A DNA stretch of 64,000 nt from Embleya scabrispora DSM 41855 (GTDB taxonomy: Bacteria; Actinomycetota; Actinomycetes; Streptomycetales; Streptomycetaceae). The position numbers and the translations under genes are program-made. Positions 44,460-53,713 of this stretch are shown here, in pieces. The stretch's first letter is position 1; every line of letters starts with the position of its first letter. The stretch covers positions 1-64,000 of the forward strand of contig NZ_KB889607.1 in assembly GCF_000372745.1 (NCBI RefSeq). The letters run 5' to 3'. The notes below the pieces were generated by a model. That model was not told the origin of the DNA and ran no database searches. It was given only the letters and a program-made list of their open reading frames with translations.

Positions 44460-45680
44460 TCACCCCTCCCAGGTGTGGTCGACGTAGACCGGCGCGGCCA
44501 GCACCACCGCGCGCGGCGGAGTGTCCAGCTCGGGCCCGGCCACGTCGAACTGTTTCGCCGGATGCCACGTGGTCAGCGGGTGGCCGTCTTGGTCGTACAC
44601 CCCGATCCACAGGGCGTATCGCCCACGCGGCAGCGGCAGTCGGTCCAGAGTGCACCTGACCCGGTTGCCCGATCGGCCGAACTGCACCTCCCGGCGGGTG
44701 GTGAAGACCGGGCTCGCGGTGCCCTCGGTGACGCCGATGTGCACCGTGGCGGGTCCGCGGTGGTCGCCCGTGAACTCCGCCTCGACCACCATCGACCGGT
44801 TCGTGGTGGGGCCGGCCGTGTCCACGCCGCGCACGTCCACGTAGCTGGTGCGGATGGCCTCGTCGGTGCGGGTGCGCGCCTCGGTCTCCTCCTCGACGCT
44901 GTCGCGATACCCGCGCAGCGCCTGCCGGATCGGGCCGTCGGTGCGGATCTCGCCCTGTTCGAGCCAGATTCCGCGGGTGCAGATCGACTCCACCGACGCG
45001 AGGTCGTGCGAGACCAGGACGAGCGTGGTGCCCTGTTCCAGCACCACCCGCATCCGGTCCAGGCACTTTTGCTGGAACAGCGCGTCGCCGACCGCGAGTA
45101 CCTCGTCGACCAGGAGCACGTCCGGTTCCAGGAACGCGGCGACCGCGAAGCCGAGTCGCATCTGCATGCCGGAGCTGTACCACTTGACCTGCCGGTCGAT
45201 CGCGGTGCCCAACTCGGCGAAATCCACGATGTCGTCGAACCGGTTGGCCACCTCGGCCCGTTTGAGGCCGAGCAGCGAGCCGTACAGGAAGGCGTTCTCA
45301 CGCCCCGTCAGGTCCGGGTGGATGCCCGCGCGGACCTCGATCAGGGCGCCGACCCGCCCGCGCACCTGGAGTCGGCCGGCGTAGGGGTACATCACCCCGG
45401 TGAGCATCTTGAGCAGCGTCGACTTGCCCGACCCGTTGGAGCCGATCAGGCCGACCGCTTCGCCGGGGTCGATGTGGATGTCGATGTCGCGCAACGCCCA
45501 GCGCCAGTCGGCCTGGTCGCGACCGGAGATCTTGCGCGCGATGCGGCCCAGGTTGTCCCGCAGGAGCATGCGCTGACTGTCCGCGCGAAATCGTTTCCAC
45601 AGGTGCTCGGCCCGGATGGTGCCCAGCGGAAGGGTGCCCGGCTTGGCCGGCGCCTTGGTCGTCGTCGGGCTAGGCGACAT
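44460..45680 (-). CDS. ABC exporter ATPase, Wzt/TagH-like, with C-terminal glycan-recognition domain
   Basis: 406 residues from the ATG at 45680. The nucleotide-binding domain (about 25-260) has Walker A GSNGSGKST, the WYSSGMQMRL signature variant typical of polysaccharide exporters, and Walker B DVLLVDEVLAVGD. Residues 285-400 form a separate beta-rich domain (STVHIGVTEG, RYALWIGVYDQDGHP) like the Wzt carbohydrate-binding domain that recognises the finished chain before export. It overlaps the permease gene by 11 bp, so they are co-translated as a pair. Confidence 0.9.
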   Translation of the reverse strand: MSPSPTTTKAPAKPGTLPLGTIRAEHLWKRFRADSQRMLLRDNLGRIARKISGRDQADWRWALRDIDIHIDPGEAVGLIGSNGSGKSTLLKMLTGVMYPYAGRLQVRGRVGALIEVRAGIHPDLTGRENAFLYGSLLGLKRAEVANRFDDIVDFAELGTAIDRQVKWYSSGMQMRLGFAVAAFLEPDVLLVDEVLAVGDALFQQKCLDRMRVVLEQGTTLVLVSHDLASVESICTRGIWLEQGEIRTDGPIRQALRGYRDSVEEETEARTRTDEAIRTSYVDVRGVDTAGPTTNRSMVVEAEFTGDHRGPATVHIGVTEGTASPVFTTRREVQFGRSGNRVRCTLDRLPLPRGRYALWIGVYDQDGHPLTTWHPAKQFDVAGPELDTPPRAVVLAAPVYVDHTWEG

Positions 45681-46830
45681 CGGCGATCCCCGCTTCGAGC
45701 TTCTTGAAGATCTTGTATCCGACGATCAGGAGCACGGTCGCCGATCCGGCGGCGGCGCCGGTGAGTTCCCAGTCGGGTTGTTGTCCGTACAGGATCGACC
45801 GTCGGTAGCCGTCGATCACGGCGGCGAGCGGGTTGAAGATCACGTACGGAAGCAGCCAGTCCTTGGTGATCTGGTCCATCCCGTAGGCGACCGGGGTGGC
45901 GAACATGCCCATCTGCATGAGCAGGGGCAGCACGTGTCGGATGTCGCGGAAGTAGACCACCGCAGCGGACAGCACGAGCACGACGCCCAGGGTGACCTCG
46001 AACTGGATGAGCAGCAGGATCGGCAGCGCCCAGGCGGTCGCCGCGGGTGGCGTGGTGTACACCGCGAAGAGCACGACCAGTACGGAGGAGGCGATCAGCA
46101 TGTCCACGGTGGCCACGATCACGGTGGCGAACGGGAAGACCTCCCGCGGACAGTAGACCTTGTTCAACAGCGGTCCGTTGGACACCAGGGACGAGGAGCC
46201 CTGGGTCACCGAGGACATGAAGAACGTCCAGGGGAGCAATCCGAGGTAGCTGAACAGCGGATAGGGCACGTCGTACTTGTGCGCGGTCTCGCTGAGGTTG
46301 CCCACGCGCTGGAAGACGACGGTGAACACCAGCATCAGCAACACGGGCGTGATGACCGCCCACGCGAAGCCGAGAACGGCTTGTTTGTAGCGGGCCTTGA
46401 GGTCGCGCTCGGCCAGGGTGCGCACGAGTTCGCGCGAGTGCCACAGTTCGCGGATGCCTCGGATCAGGCTGGTGCGGCGCTTGAACTTGAGTTCCGGTGG
46501 TGGTCCCTTGATCTCGGGGTCGGGTGCCTGTGCTGCGGCGATCCGGCCGGTTCCGCTGCCGACGCCCGCCATGGGCGCCGCGTGTCGTCCGGTGCCGGTG
46601 CGACTGTCGATGGTCGGCGTGGTCGCTCCCCCGTGGCCCGCGATGGGCGCTCCGTTGACGTGTGTTCGGTGGTCGGCGGGTTCGTCGACACTGCCGCCCG
46701 GCCGCGCGTGCCGGCCCACCCGGCCGACATCGTCGACCCGGCCCATGCCGTCGCCGGGCATGCCGACGGCACCCCCCACATACTCCCCCACGGACTCCCC
46801 CTCCCTGGTTCGACAACAACCTTGGCACAT
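45670..46830 (-). CDS. ABC-2 type polysaccharide export permease, Wzm/TagG-like
   Basis: 386 residues from the ATG at 46830 with GGGGAG seven bases upstream; a GTG about 40 bp further in also has a good site. The first 110 residues are polar, Gly/Asp/Pro-rich and cytoplasmic. The family core then begins LVRTLAERDLKARYKQAVLGFAW, followed by six membrane segments and the FNPLAAVIDGYRRSI block. With the next gene it forms an exporter for lipid-linked polysaccharide or teichoic-acid-like polymer. The long N-terminal extension is not part of the usual family, which is about 260 residues. Confidence 0.9.
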   Translation of the reverse strand: MCQGCCRTREGESVGEYVGGAVGMPGDGMGRVDDVGRVGRHARPGGSVDEPADHRTHVNGAPIAGHGGATTPTIDSRTGTGRHAAPMAGVGSGTGRIAAAQAPDPEIKGPPPELKFKRRTSLIRGIRELWHSRELVRTLAERDLKARYKQAVLGFAWAVITPVLLMLVFTVVFQRVGNLSETAHKYDVPYPLFSYLGLLPWTFFMSSVTQGSSSLVSNGPLLNKVYCPREVFPFATVIVATVDMLIASSVLVVLFAVYTTPPAATAWALPILLLIQFEVTLGVVLVLSAAVVYFRDIRHVLPLLMQMGMFATPVAYGMDQITKDWLLPYVIFNPLAAVIDGYRRSILYGQQPDWELTGAAAGSATVLLIVGYKIFKKLEAGIADVA

Positions 46831-46913
46831 GCGATCTCCCCACGAGTCGCATTCGGCCGTACGGGAATCGGCGCTCCCGCTCTACCTCTTCCCCTCCACG
46901 CGGCCCCGCAGCG

Positions 46914-48056
46914 TCATCGGCTTTGCTCGTCGAGCAGCGCGATCCACGCGTCCACCACGGTCTCCATGGCGTGCCGTTCCAGGCAATGAGCTCTGGCCGC
47001 ACGCCCCATCGCGTCCCGATCGCCCAACACCCGGCGGATCGCGCCGACCAGCGCCCGCGGATCCCCGGGGCCGGGGCCGACGTCGGCGAGCGCGCCGGTG
47101 ACCCCGTCCACGACCACGTCGCGCACGAAGCCGACATCGGTGGCCGCGGCCGGGACTCCGCTCAGGGCCGCCTCGACGAGCACGCCCGGGACGCCCTCGC
47201 TGGTGCTGGACAATACGAGCATGTCGGCGGCCCGGTACACCGGGCCCGGGTCGGCGAGGTTGCCGGTGAAGGTGACCCGGCCCGGCACCCGCCGCTCGGC
47301 GAGCGCCTCCAGGGCCGCCCGTTCGGGGCCCTCTCCGGCCACGAGCAGGCGGTGGGTCGGGACTTGGCGATGGCCCGCTCCGGTCGCGGGCTCGGCGTCC
47401 GCGAGCAGCCCGAACGCCTCGATCGCCAGCGCGACCCGCTTCTCGTCGGCCAACGCGCCGACCACCGCGAGCACCGTCGCCTCCGCCGGCAGCCCGAACT
47501 CGGCCCGGGCCTTGGCCCGATCGCTCTCGTCCGGGGGCAGGAAGCGTTCCGGTCGGCGGCCGTTGGGAATCGCCCGCACCCGCTCCGGCGCCAACCGGTA
47601 GGTGTCCAGCAGAAGTTCGCGCCCCATCGGCGACACCGACGCGATCGCCGCCGCACGACGCAGCATCAGTGCGACCCGGGCCCGCCGCAGCGCGTCCCTG
47701 GCCCAGTGTCGGGGATCGCCGATGTTGACGTAGACGAACGGCGTCCCGGCGCCCGCGAGTGCGATCCCGCAGGCGTCCAGCGTGGTCGAGCCGTGGGCGA
47801 CGACCAGGCCCGCTGCCACCGCGCGCCGGCGCAGTGCGCGCAGCGTGCGCGGGTGCAGCCGGCCCGGCCCCAGGATCGGGATGTCCATCTCGCCGGTGCC
47901 CGCGAGCGCGACGATCGACGAGGCCCGGCCCCGCTCGCGCAGCGCCGTGTCCAGATCGTGGGCGAACGCCTGTGAGCCCCGGCGTCGGGGGTCGGTCACG
48001 ACGTGCAGGACCGCACGCCGGTCCGTCGGTGTCCCCATGAGGTGACAGGTTGTCAC
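46914..48056 (-). CDS. Glycosyltransferase, GT4 family
   Basis: 380 residues from the GTG at 48056, with GGCGGGA upstream; the ATG at 48038 is an alternative. It has the GT-B fold: the acceptor half carries HVVTDPRRRGSQAFA, the donor half VVGALADEKR and FTGNLADPGPVY, then the E-x7-E signature TSEGVPGVLVEAAL. It heads the minus-strand export block (six genes to the haemoglobin), 83 bp before the permease. The start region contains an inverted repeat. Confidence 0.85.
   Translation of the reverse strand: MTTCHLMGTPTDRRAVLHVVTDPRRRGSQAFAHDLDTALRERGRASSIVALAGTGEMDIPILGPGRLHPRTLRALRRRAVAAGLVVAHGSTTLDACGIALAGAGTPFVYVNIGDPRHWARDALRRARVALMLRRAAAIASVSPMGRELLLDTYRLAPERVRAIPNGRRPERFLPPDESDRAKARAEFGLPAEATVLAVVGALADEKRVALAIEAFGLLADAEPATGAGHRQVPTHRLLVAGEGPERAALEALAERRVPGRVTFTGNLADPGPVYRAADMLVLSSTSEGVPGVLVEAALSGVPAAATDVGFVRDVVVDGVTGALADVGPGPGDPRALVGAIRRVLGDRDAMGRAARAHCLERHAMETVVDAWIALLDEQSR
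48042..48056. repeat. Inverted repeat over a start codon
   Basis: GTGAC-aacct-GTCAC covers the first codons of the minus-strand glycosyltransferase gene. It could be an operator or affect translation initiation, or be chance. Confidence 0.3.
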
Positions 48057-48167
48057 GAATCCCGCCCCGTCGGGGGCGTATCGATGACATGCTCAGCCGT
48101 GTGGGGTGGGGGCGCCCTGTGGGCGGCGGCTTGCCGGGGAGACGGCGGGGATGGCAGAGGTGATGCA

Positions 48168-49364
48168 GTGCACGTGCTCCAGGTGATCGACAGCGTGGAT
48201 CGAGTCGGTGGGGCCGAGCGGGCGGCGGTGGCGATGGCCCCGCAGTTGATCCGCAGGGGGATCACGCTGGACATCGCGTATCTCTTGGATCTGGACGGAT
48301 TTCAACCGGAGTTGGCCGAGGCCGGCGTGTCGTTGTTCGGCGTGCATCACGGCTCGCGGGCCGGCTCGGCGCGCGGGCTGGCGCGGGTGATCCGCGATCG
48401 CCGACCGGACCTGGTGCACACGACCCTGTACGAGGCGGACATCGCCGGGCGAATCGCCGCCCTGGCGACCGGTGTTCCGGTGGTGTCCAGCCTGGTGAAC
48501 ACCTCCTACGGCGCGGAGATGCGGGCCCAGCCCGGGATCCGGCCGTGGAAGCTGCGTGCCGCCCAGGGCCTGGACGCGGCCAGCGCGCGCGGGGTGCGCC
48601 GCTTCCACGCGTTGACCGAGCATGTGGCCGGCGTGATGTCCCGCCGGCTCGGTGTGCGCCGCTCGCGCATCGAGGTGGTGCCGCGCGGGCGCGACCGTGA
48701 ACTGCTGGCCGCCGCCCGGGATCGCCGCGAACTCACCCGGGCCGCGTTGGGCATCGGGGCGGACGTCCCGGTCCTGGTCACGGCCGCCCGGCAGGAGTAC
48801 CAGAAGGGTCTGGACGTGCTGATCACCGCGTTCGCCCGGGTGCGCCGCGAGGTCCCGGACGCGGTCCTGCTGTTGGCCGGGCCGGACGGGAGCCGGACCG
48901 AGTCGCTGCGCCGACTGGCCGCCGAAACCGGCGGAATCGGGGATTCCGCCGGCCGCGCCGAGCCCGTACGGTTCTTGGGACATCGCGATGACGTGCCCGA
49001 TCTGATGGGCGCGGCCGATGTGTTCGTGCTGCCCTCGCGCTGGGAGGGGCTGGGCAGCGTGCTGATCGAGGCGATGGGGGTGGGGACGCCGATCGTCACC
49101 AGTGACCTGCCTCCGGTGCGCGAGATCACCGGAGCGGGCGACTGCGCGGCGCTGGTGCCGCCGGACTCGCCCGAAGCGCTGGCGACGGCGCTGGTTGCGG
49201 CCCTGACGGAGCGGGAGAAGACCGCGATGCGCACGGAAGCGGCGTATCGACGTTTCGGCGAGGAGTACACGATCGACAGCGTTTGCGACCGGATGGTCGC
49301 GTTCTATGCCCGGGCCATCGACCCACGAGCCGGCCGTGACGTGTCGTCAGGTCCGGTGCGGTGA
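48168..49364 (+). CDS. Glycosyltransferase, GT4 family
   Basis: 398 residues from the GTG at 48168, five bases after GAGGTGA; earlier in-frame starts lack a ribosome site. VLQVIDSVDRVGGAERAA opens the acceptor half. The donor half has VTAARQEYQKG, FLGHRDDVPDLM and the E-x7-E signature RWEGLGSVLIEAMG. It opens a plus-strand block of seven glycan genes, divergent from the export block across 111 bp. Confidence 0.87.
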   Translation: MHVLQVIDSVDRVGGAERAAVAMAPQLIRRGITLDIAYLLDLDGFQPELAEAGVSLFGVHHGSRAGSARGLARVIRDRRPDLVHTTLYEADIAGRIAALATGVPVVSSLVNTSYGAEMRAQPGIRPWKLRAAQGLDAASARGVRRFHALTEHVAGVMSRRLGVRRSRIEVVPRGRDRELLAAARDRRELTRAALGIGADVPVLVTAARQEYQKGLDVLITAFARVRREVPDAVLLLAGPDGSRTESLRRLAAETGGIGDSAGRAEPVRFLGHRDDVPDLMGAADVFVLPSRWEGLGSVLIEAMGVGTPIVTSDLPPVREITGAGDCAALVPPDSPEALATALVAALTEREKTAMRTEAAYRRFGEEYTIDSVCDRMVAFYARAIDPRAGRDVSSGPVR

Positions 49365-49511
49365 CGGCCACGCGAACACATCCGGTTGGATCTCGACGGA
49401 ATCTCCACACTTCCGGCACAGTCCCGGGACCGATCGGGACCGCGAGTGCTCTACGTTTGGCCTGCCCCGCGGTCTGTGCGCAGGGCGGCAACTCGAACCG
49501 GAGGGGGACCG

Positions 49512-51434
49512 GTGGAAACCTCTAGCTACTTCTCCGTTCTCCAGCGCCGTTGGCCGCTGGTACTCGCCTGTCTTGCGATCGGACTGCTCGCGGGGTTGAT
49601 CCTGACCCCGTCGGACCCCAAGGGCACGGGCAATCAGTGGACCAGTTCGGTCAACGTGGTCCCGGCGCCGAACTCGGCGAAGGAGTTCAATCTGGCGCCC
49701 GTACAACTGATGACGGACGGCGGTGAGGTGGCCCGCCGGGTGGCGAAGCGACTGAACAACCCGGATCCGGCCGTCCTGGCGTCCAAGGTCACCTCGCAAC
49801 TGAACCCGGACCTGGGTCTGGTCCAGATCGCGGCCAAGGCGCCCAGTCGCAAGGCGGCCGAGGATCTGGCCACCGCGTGGGCGCAGGAGACCGTCGCCGC
49901 GTTCGGCGATTCGCAGCGCAAGACCCGTCAGGGTCAAGCGGACAGCATGACCGGCCAGTTGGACAAGCTCAAGACCGACATCGACGGTCTGGAGAAGAGC
50001 ACCACCAACGCGCCGGTGGGCAAGAAGGCCACGCTCCAGGCGGAGTTCGACGCCAAGCGCGGGCAGTACACCACGCTGGTGGGTCAACAGCAGGAGCTGG
50101 TCAATCCGCTGAACGACCCCAAGGTCGAGGTGATGGACGGCCTCAAGAGCACGCCCGACTCGACCACGAGCATTCTGGCGCCGACCTCGCGTCCGCTGCG
50201 GATCGGTCTCGCGGCGGCGCTCGGGCTCGCGCTCGGGTTGATCGCGGCGCTGATGGTGGATCGGATGGACGTGCGGCTGCGCGGGCGGATCCAGTTGGAG
50301 GACGCGTTCGGCCTCCCGGTGATCGCCGAGGTGCCGCGAGCGACCCGGCGTCAGCGCGCGGGGCATGCGGTGCTGGTCGCCGGTCGCCCGGACAGCCCGG
50401 TCGCGGAGGCGTATCGCACGCTGCGGTCGGCGCTGCTGTTGTCCGGGCCGCCCGGGCTGGCCTATCGGCTCAGCGGCACCGATCCACGCCAGACCAGGGC
50501 CACCGCGATGCCGGTCCGCCGGATCAGCGACCCGGCACCGGTGATCCTGGTGGTGTCACCGCGGCCGGGCGACGGGCGCACCAGCACGGTGGCGAACCTG
50601 GCCGCGGCGCTGGCCGAGGCGGGCCGCTCGGTGCTGGTCCTGGACTGCGACTTCCGCAATCCGGCCACCCACCTCTACCTGGGCGCCAAGCCCGGCAAGG
50701 GCATGTCCGAGGTGCTGCTCGCCGAGCAGGAGATAGACCTTCAGGACGTGGTGCGCGGCACCGACATCTCGAACGTGCGGGTGATCACCGCGGGCGCACC
50801 GGCCGCCTACCCGGCCGCGCTGCTGCTGCGCGCCGGCGAGGTGGTGCAACGCGCCCGACACCACGCGGACGTGGTGCTGGTGGACAGTGCGCCGCTGCTG
50901 TACGCCAACGACACCAACGACCTGGTCCAGCACGCCGACGCGATGCTGGTGGTGGCCCGCAGCGGCAACCTGACTGCCGATCAGGCATCACGGGTGGGCG
51001 AGCTGTTGACCCGTACCGGGGTGCCGATCGCCGGGGTCGTGCTGCTCGGGGTGGACCCGCAGCGCTCGATGGGCGGCGGACTCAAGCGCGGACCTCGCAC
51101 CGGCCCGGTGGGCCGGATCGGCTCGACCGCGGGCCTGGTGCTGCGCGGCCGCTCGGCCGAGGCGAGCCCCGTCGAGGACGAGGACGCCGAGCGGCCCGCG
51201 CCGAGCTGGGCCAAGCGCCGCGAACTCGGCGAGGGCGAACACGAATCGCCGCAAAGCGGTCGGGGTACACACCGTGCCGACTCTCTCCCCTCGGCCGAGG
51301 ACTCGGCCGATCCCGGCTTCCGGGTGCAGTCCGCGTCGGAGCGGGCGCTGCGCAACGGCGCCGGTGACGGAGCGCATCTGGGGCCGCACTTCGACACGTG
51401 GTCCACCGTCGAACTCGGCTCGGAGGATCGCTGA
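49512..51434 (+). CDS. Chain-length/BY-kinase-like membrane protein (Wzz-type with P-loop ATPase)
   Basis: 640 residues from the GTG at 49512, behind GGAGGGGGA. A membrane segment lies at about 15-34, an extracytoplasmic region with coiled coil (about 135-205) follows, and a second membrane segment is at 232-252. The cytoplasmic domain resembles bacterial tyrosine kinases: Walker A is RPGDGRTST (about 348-356) with Arg where Lys is usual, Walker A-prime is VLDCDFRNP (about 376-384), and Walker B is VVLVDSAP (about 453). No C-terminal tyrosine cluster is present; the tail is acidic and low complexity. Such proteins set chain length and coordinate polymerisation. Kinase activity is uncertain. 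It shares one base with the next start. Confidence 0.82.
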   Translation: METSSYFSVLQRRWPLVLACLAIGLLAGLILTPSDPKGTGNQWTSSVNVVPAPNSAKEFNLAPVQLMTDGGEVARRVAKRLNNPDPAVLASKVTSQLNPDLGLVQIAAKAPSRKAAEDLATAWAQETVAAFGDSQRKTRQGQADSMTGQLDKLKTDIDGLEKSTTNAPVGKKATLQAEFDAKRGQYTTLVGQQQELVNPLNDPKVEVMDGLKSTPDSTTSILAPTSRPLRIGLAAALGLALGLIAALMVDRMDVRLRGRIQLEDAFGLPVIAEVPRATRRQRAGHAVLVAGRPDSPVAEAYRTLRSALLLSGPPGLAYRLSGTDPRQTRATAMPVRRISDPAPVILVVSPRPGDGRTSTVANLAAALAEAGRSVLVLDCDFRNPATHLYLGAKPGKGMSEVLLAEQEIDLQDVVRGTDISNVRVITAGAPAAYPAALLLRAGEVVQRARHHADVVLVDSAPLLYANDTNDLVQHADAMLVVARSGNLTADQASRVGELLTRTGVPIAGVVLLGVDPQRSMGGGLKRGPRTGPVGRIGSTAGLVLRGRSAEASPVEDEDAERPAPSWAKRRELGEGEHESPQSGRGTHRADSLPSAEDSADPGFRVQSASERALRNGAGDGAHLGPHFDTWSTVELGSEDR

Positions 51435-52537
51435 TGGGTGACCGCGTTCGCGTCCTGTGGCTCGCCAAGGGTCTGGGACGCGGTGGCGCAGAGCAGTTGT
51501 TGGTCAACTGCGCGCGGCACCTGGACGGCGAACGCTACGAGGTCGAGGTGGCCTACGTATTGCCGTGGAAGGACGCGTTGGTGCCGAACCTGCGCGCGCT
51601 GGGCATCACGGTGCACTGCCTGGGCGGTGGCCGGACCTGGCCGCTGCGGCTGCGCGCGCTGTTGCGGGCGCGCGAATACGGCCTGATCCACACACACATG
51701 CCGGTCCCGGCGGTCGCCGCGCGGGTGCTCTCGCGCGGCGTGCCGATCGTGCACACCGAGCACAACATGTGGCCGCGCTATCGGCGCCCCACCCGGATCG
51801 CCAACGCCTTGACCTACCGGCGCAACAGCGGGGTGATCGCGGTCTCCGGCGCGGTGGCCGAAAGCATCGAGCCGGCCCGGCTGCGGCGCGGAATCGCGCC
51901 GACGGTGATCCACCACGGCCCGGACCTGGGCGACGCGTTCGCCGGCCCGGGTGCGCGGGAGCGGGCCCGGCAGGCGCTGGACCTGGACCAGGACGCGTTC
52001 ACGGTCGGCACGGTGGCCAACTTCACGCCGAAGAAGGACCAGTTGGGTCTGCTCGACGCACATGCCCTGCTGCGGGCCCGGCATCCGGACGCGGTCCTGG
52101 TGCTGATCGGCTCAGGGCCGCTGGAGGCGACGCTGCGCGAGCGGGCGAGTCGTCCCGACCTCAAGGGCGCGGTGGTCTTCGCCGGTTCGCGCGGCGACGT
52201 GCCGACGCTGTTGCCGGCGTTCGACGTGTTCGCGCTGAGTTCGCGCCAGGAGGGTCTGCCGGTCTCACTGATGGAGGCGATGACGGTCGGCCTGCCCTCG
52301 GTGGTGACCGCCGTGGGCGGTATGCCGGAGATCGTCACCGACGGGGTCGAGGGCACGGTGGTGCCCGCCGGTGATCCGGCGGCGTTCGCCGACGCGTTGA
52401 CCGCGTTCGCCGGCGATTCGTCGCGCCGGCGGGCGTGCGGCGAGGCCGCGGCCGAACGCGCCGACGCGTTCGACGTCGCGGGCGCGCAGCGGCGGATCGA
52501 GGACGTGTACGCGTCAGTGCTGGAGGGATCGCGGTGA
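51434..52537 (+). CDS. Glycosyltransferase, GT4 family
   Basis: 367 residues; ATG at 51434 sharing a base with the preceding TGA (TGATG), with GGAGG upstream. The GT-B fold is seen with GLGRGGAEQLL in the acceptor half, THMPVPAVAARV and HTEHN in the middle, NFTPKKDQ and the E-x7-E signature RQEGLPVSLMEAMT in the donor half. The tight coupling to the Wzz/kinase-like gene and the following GNAT gene suggests a shared glycan pathway. Confidence 0.9.
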   Translation: MGDRVRVLWLAKGLGRGGAEQLLVNCARHLDGERYEVEVAYVLPWKDALVPNLRALGITVHCLGGGRTWPLRLRALLRAREYGLIHTHMPVPAVAARVLSRGVPIVHTEHNMWPRYRRPTRIANALTYRRNSGVIAVSGAVAESIEPARLRRGIAPTVIHHGPDLGDAFAGPGARERARQALDLDQDAFTVGTVANFTPKKDQLGLLDAHALLRARHPDAVLVLIGSGPLEATLRERASRPDLKGAVVFAGSRGDVPTLLPAFDVFALSSRQEGLPVSLMEAMTVGLPSVVTAVGGMPEIVTDGVEGTVVPAGDPAAFADALTAFAGDSSRRRACGEAAAERADAFDVAGAQRRIEDVYASVLEGSR

Positions 52538-53619
52538 GTGGGCCACAGGCAGGCGGTTCGCCGTTCACCGTGCGCGAGTTGGGTAAGCACGACGAGCCCC
52601 GGGTGTTGGCGCTGCTCGGCGACGCGTTGTCGGGCGGGCCGACCGGTGAGCGCACCTCGGAGTTCTTTCGGTGGAAGCATCGGGACAACCCGTTCGGCGC
52701 CAGCCCGGGTCTGGTCGCCGAGGCGGCCGGCCGGGTGGTGGCGGTACGGCTGTTCCTGCGCTGGGAGTTCGTGCTCGGCGGTGAGGTGATCCGGGCGGTG
52801 CGGGCGGTGGACACCGCGACCCACCCGGACGTCCAGGGCCGCGGCCTGTTCCGCCGGTTGACCACCGAACTGCTGGAGCACATCGAGGCGGACACCTCGC
52901 TGGTGTTCAACACCCCGAACGGAAACAGCCTGCCGGGCTATCTGAAGATGGGCTGGCACGAGGTCGGCAAGGTGCCGGTGTCGCTGCACCCGATCCGGCC
53001 GATCGCGTTCGCCCGCGGGCTCAAGGAGTTGCGCGCCACCGGCGATCTGTCCGGCACCTCGCAAGCCTGGAACTCGGTCGATCCGGCCGCTCGTTGCCGC
53101 TTCCCGACCGCTCGTCAGTTCTTCTCCGACCCCAAGGCCGCGGTGGGCTTCGACGAGTTGGTCGCCGAGGCGGACGCGGGCGACGCGGCGATCGGGCACG
53201 ACAAGCTGCGTACCGCGCTCACCGGCGACTTCCTGCGCTGGCGCTACGGCGACGCGCCGGGTCTGGACTATCGGGTGGTGGCCTCGTACAAGAACGGCGA
53301 GTTGACCGGCGTGGTGTTCGGCCGCCCGCGGCTGCGCGGTCCGCTGGTCGAATTCACGCTGTCCCAGATGGTGGTGCGCCCCGGCGACCGGGACACCGCG
53401 CGCAAGCTGTTCTCCGGGGTGGCCATGTCCGGTTGCGACCACGTCGCCACGCATCTGGCACGCGGCTCCGAGGCGGCGCGGGCGGCCCGCTACGCGGGAT
53501 ACGCGACGCCTCCGCGCACCGGCATGCTGCTGGTCGCCCGGACCGTGCATCCGCAGCCGATCGACGTCCACGACCTGCGCTCGTGGCAGCTCTCCCTGGG
53601 GGATTTGGAGGTCTTCTAG
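52534..53619 (+). CDS. GNAT-superfamily acetyltransferase-like protein
   Basis: 361 residues; GTG at 52534 overlapping the preceding stop (GTGA), behind GGAGGGA. The N-terminal half is GNAT-like: AVDTATHPDVQGRGLFRRL holds the acetyl-CoA-binding turn (V-x-x-x-x-Q-G-R-G), and VFNTPNGNSLPGYLKMGW follows. A second, weaker GNAT-like half (about 190-340) includes FLRWRYGDAPGLDYRVV. This layout occurs in many glycan clusters. It would acetylate a sugar or lipid-linked intermediate. The target cannot be read from sequence. Confidence 0.8.
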   Translation: MSGPQAGGSPFTVRELGKHDEPRVLALLGDALSGGPTGERTSEFFRWKHRDNPFGASPGLVAEAAGRVVAVRLFLRWEFVLGGEVIRAVRAVDTATHPDVQGRGLFRRLTTELLEHIEADTSLVFNTPNGNSLPGYLKMGWHEVGKVPVSLHPIRPIAFARGLKELRATGDLSGTSQAWNSVDPAARCRFPTARQFFSDPKAAVGFDELVAEADAGDAAIGHDKLRTALTGDFLRWRYGDAPGLDYRVVASYKNGELTGVVFGRPRLRGPLVEFTLSQMVVRPGDRDTARKLFSGVAMSGCDHVATHLARGSEAARAARYAGYATPPRTGMLLVARTVHPQPIDVHDLRSWQLSLGDLEVF

Positions 53620-53713
53620 CCATCCGGCGGGCAGCCGCCGGCCGGCCCCGAGCCGGTTCCCACCGCCGCCCGCCCGACGCCGCACAGGTACGCCGTCCCC
53701 GCAAGGAGCTCCG

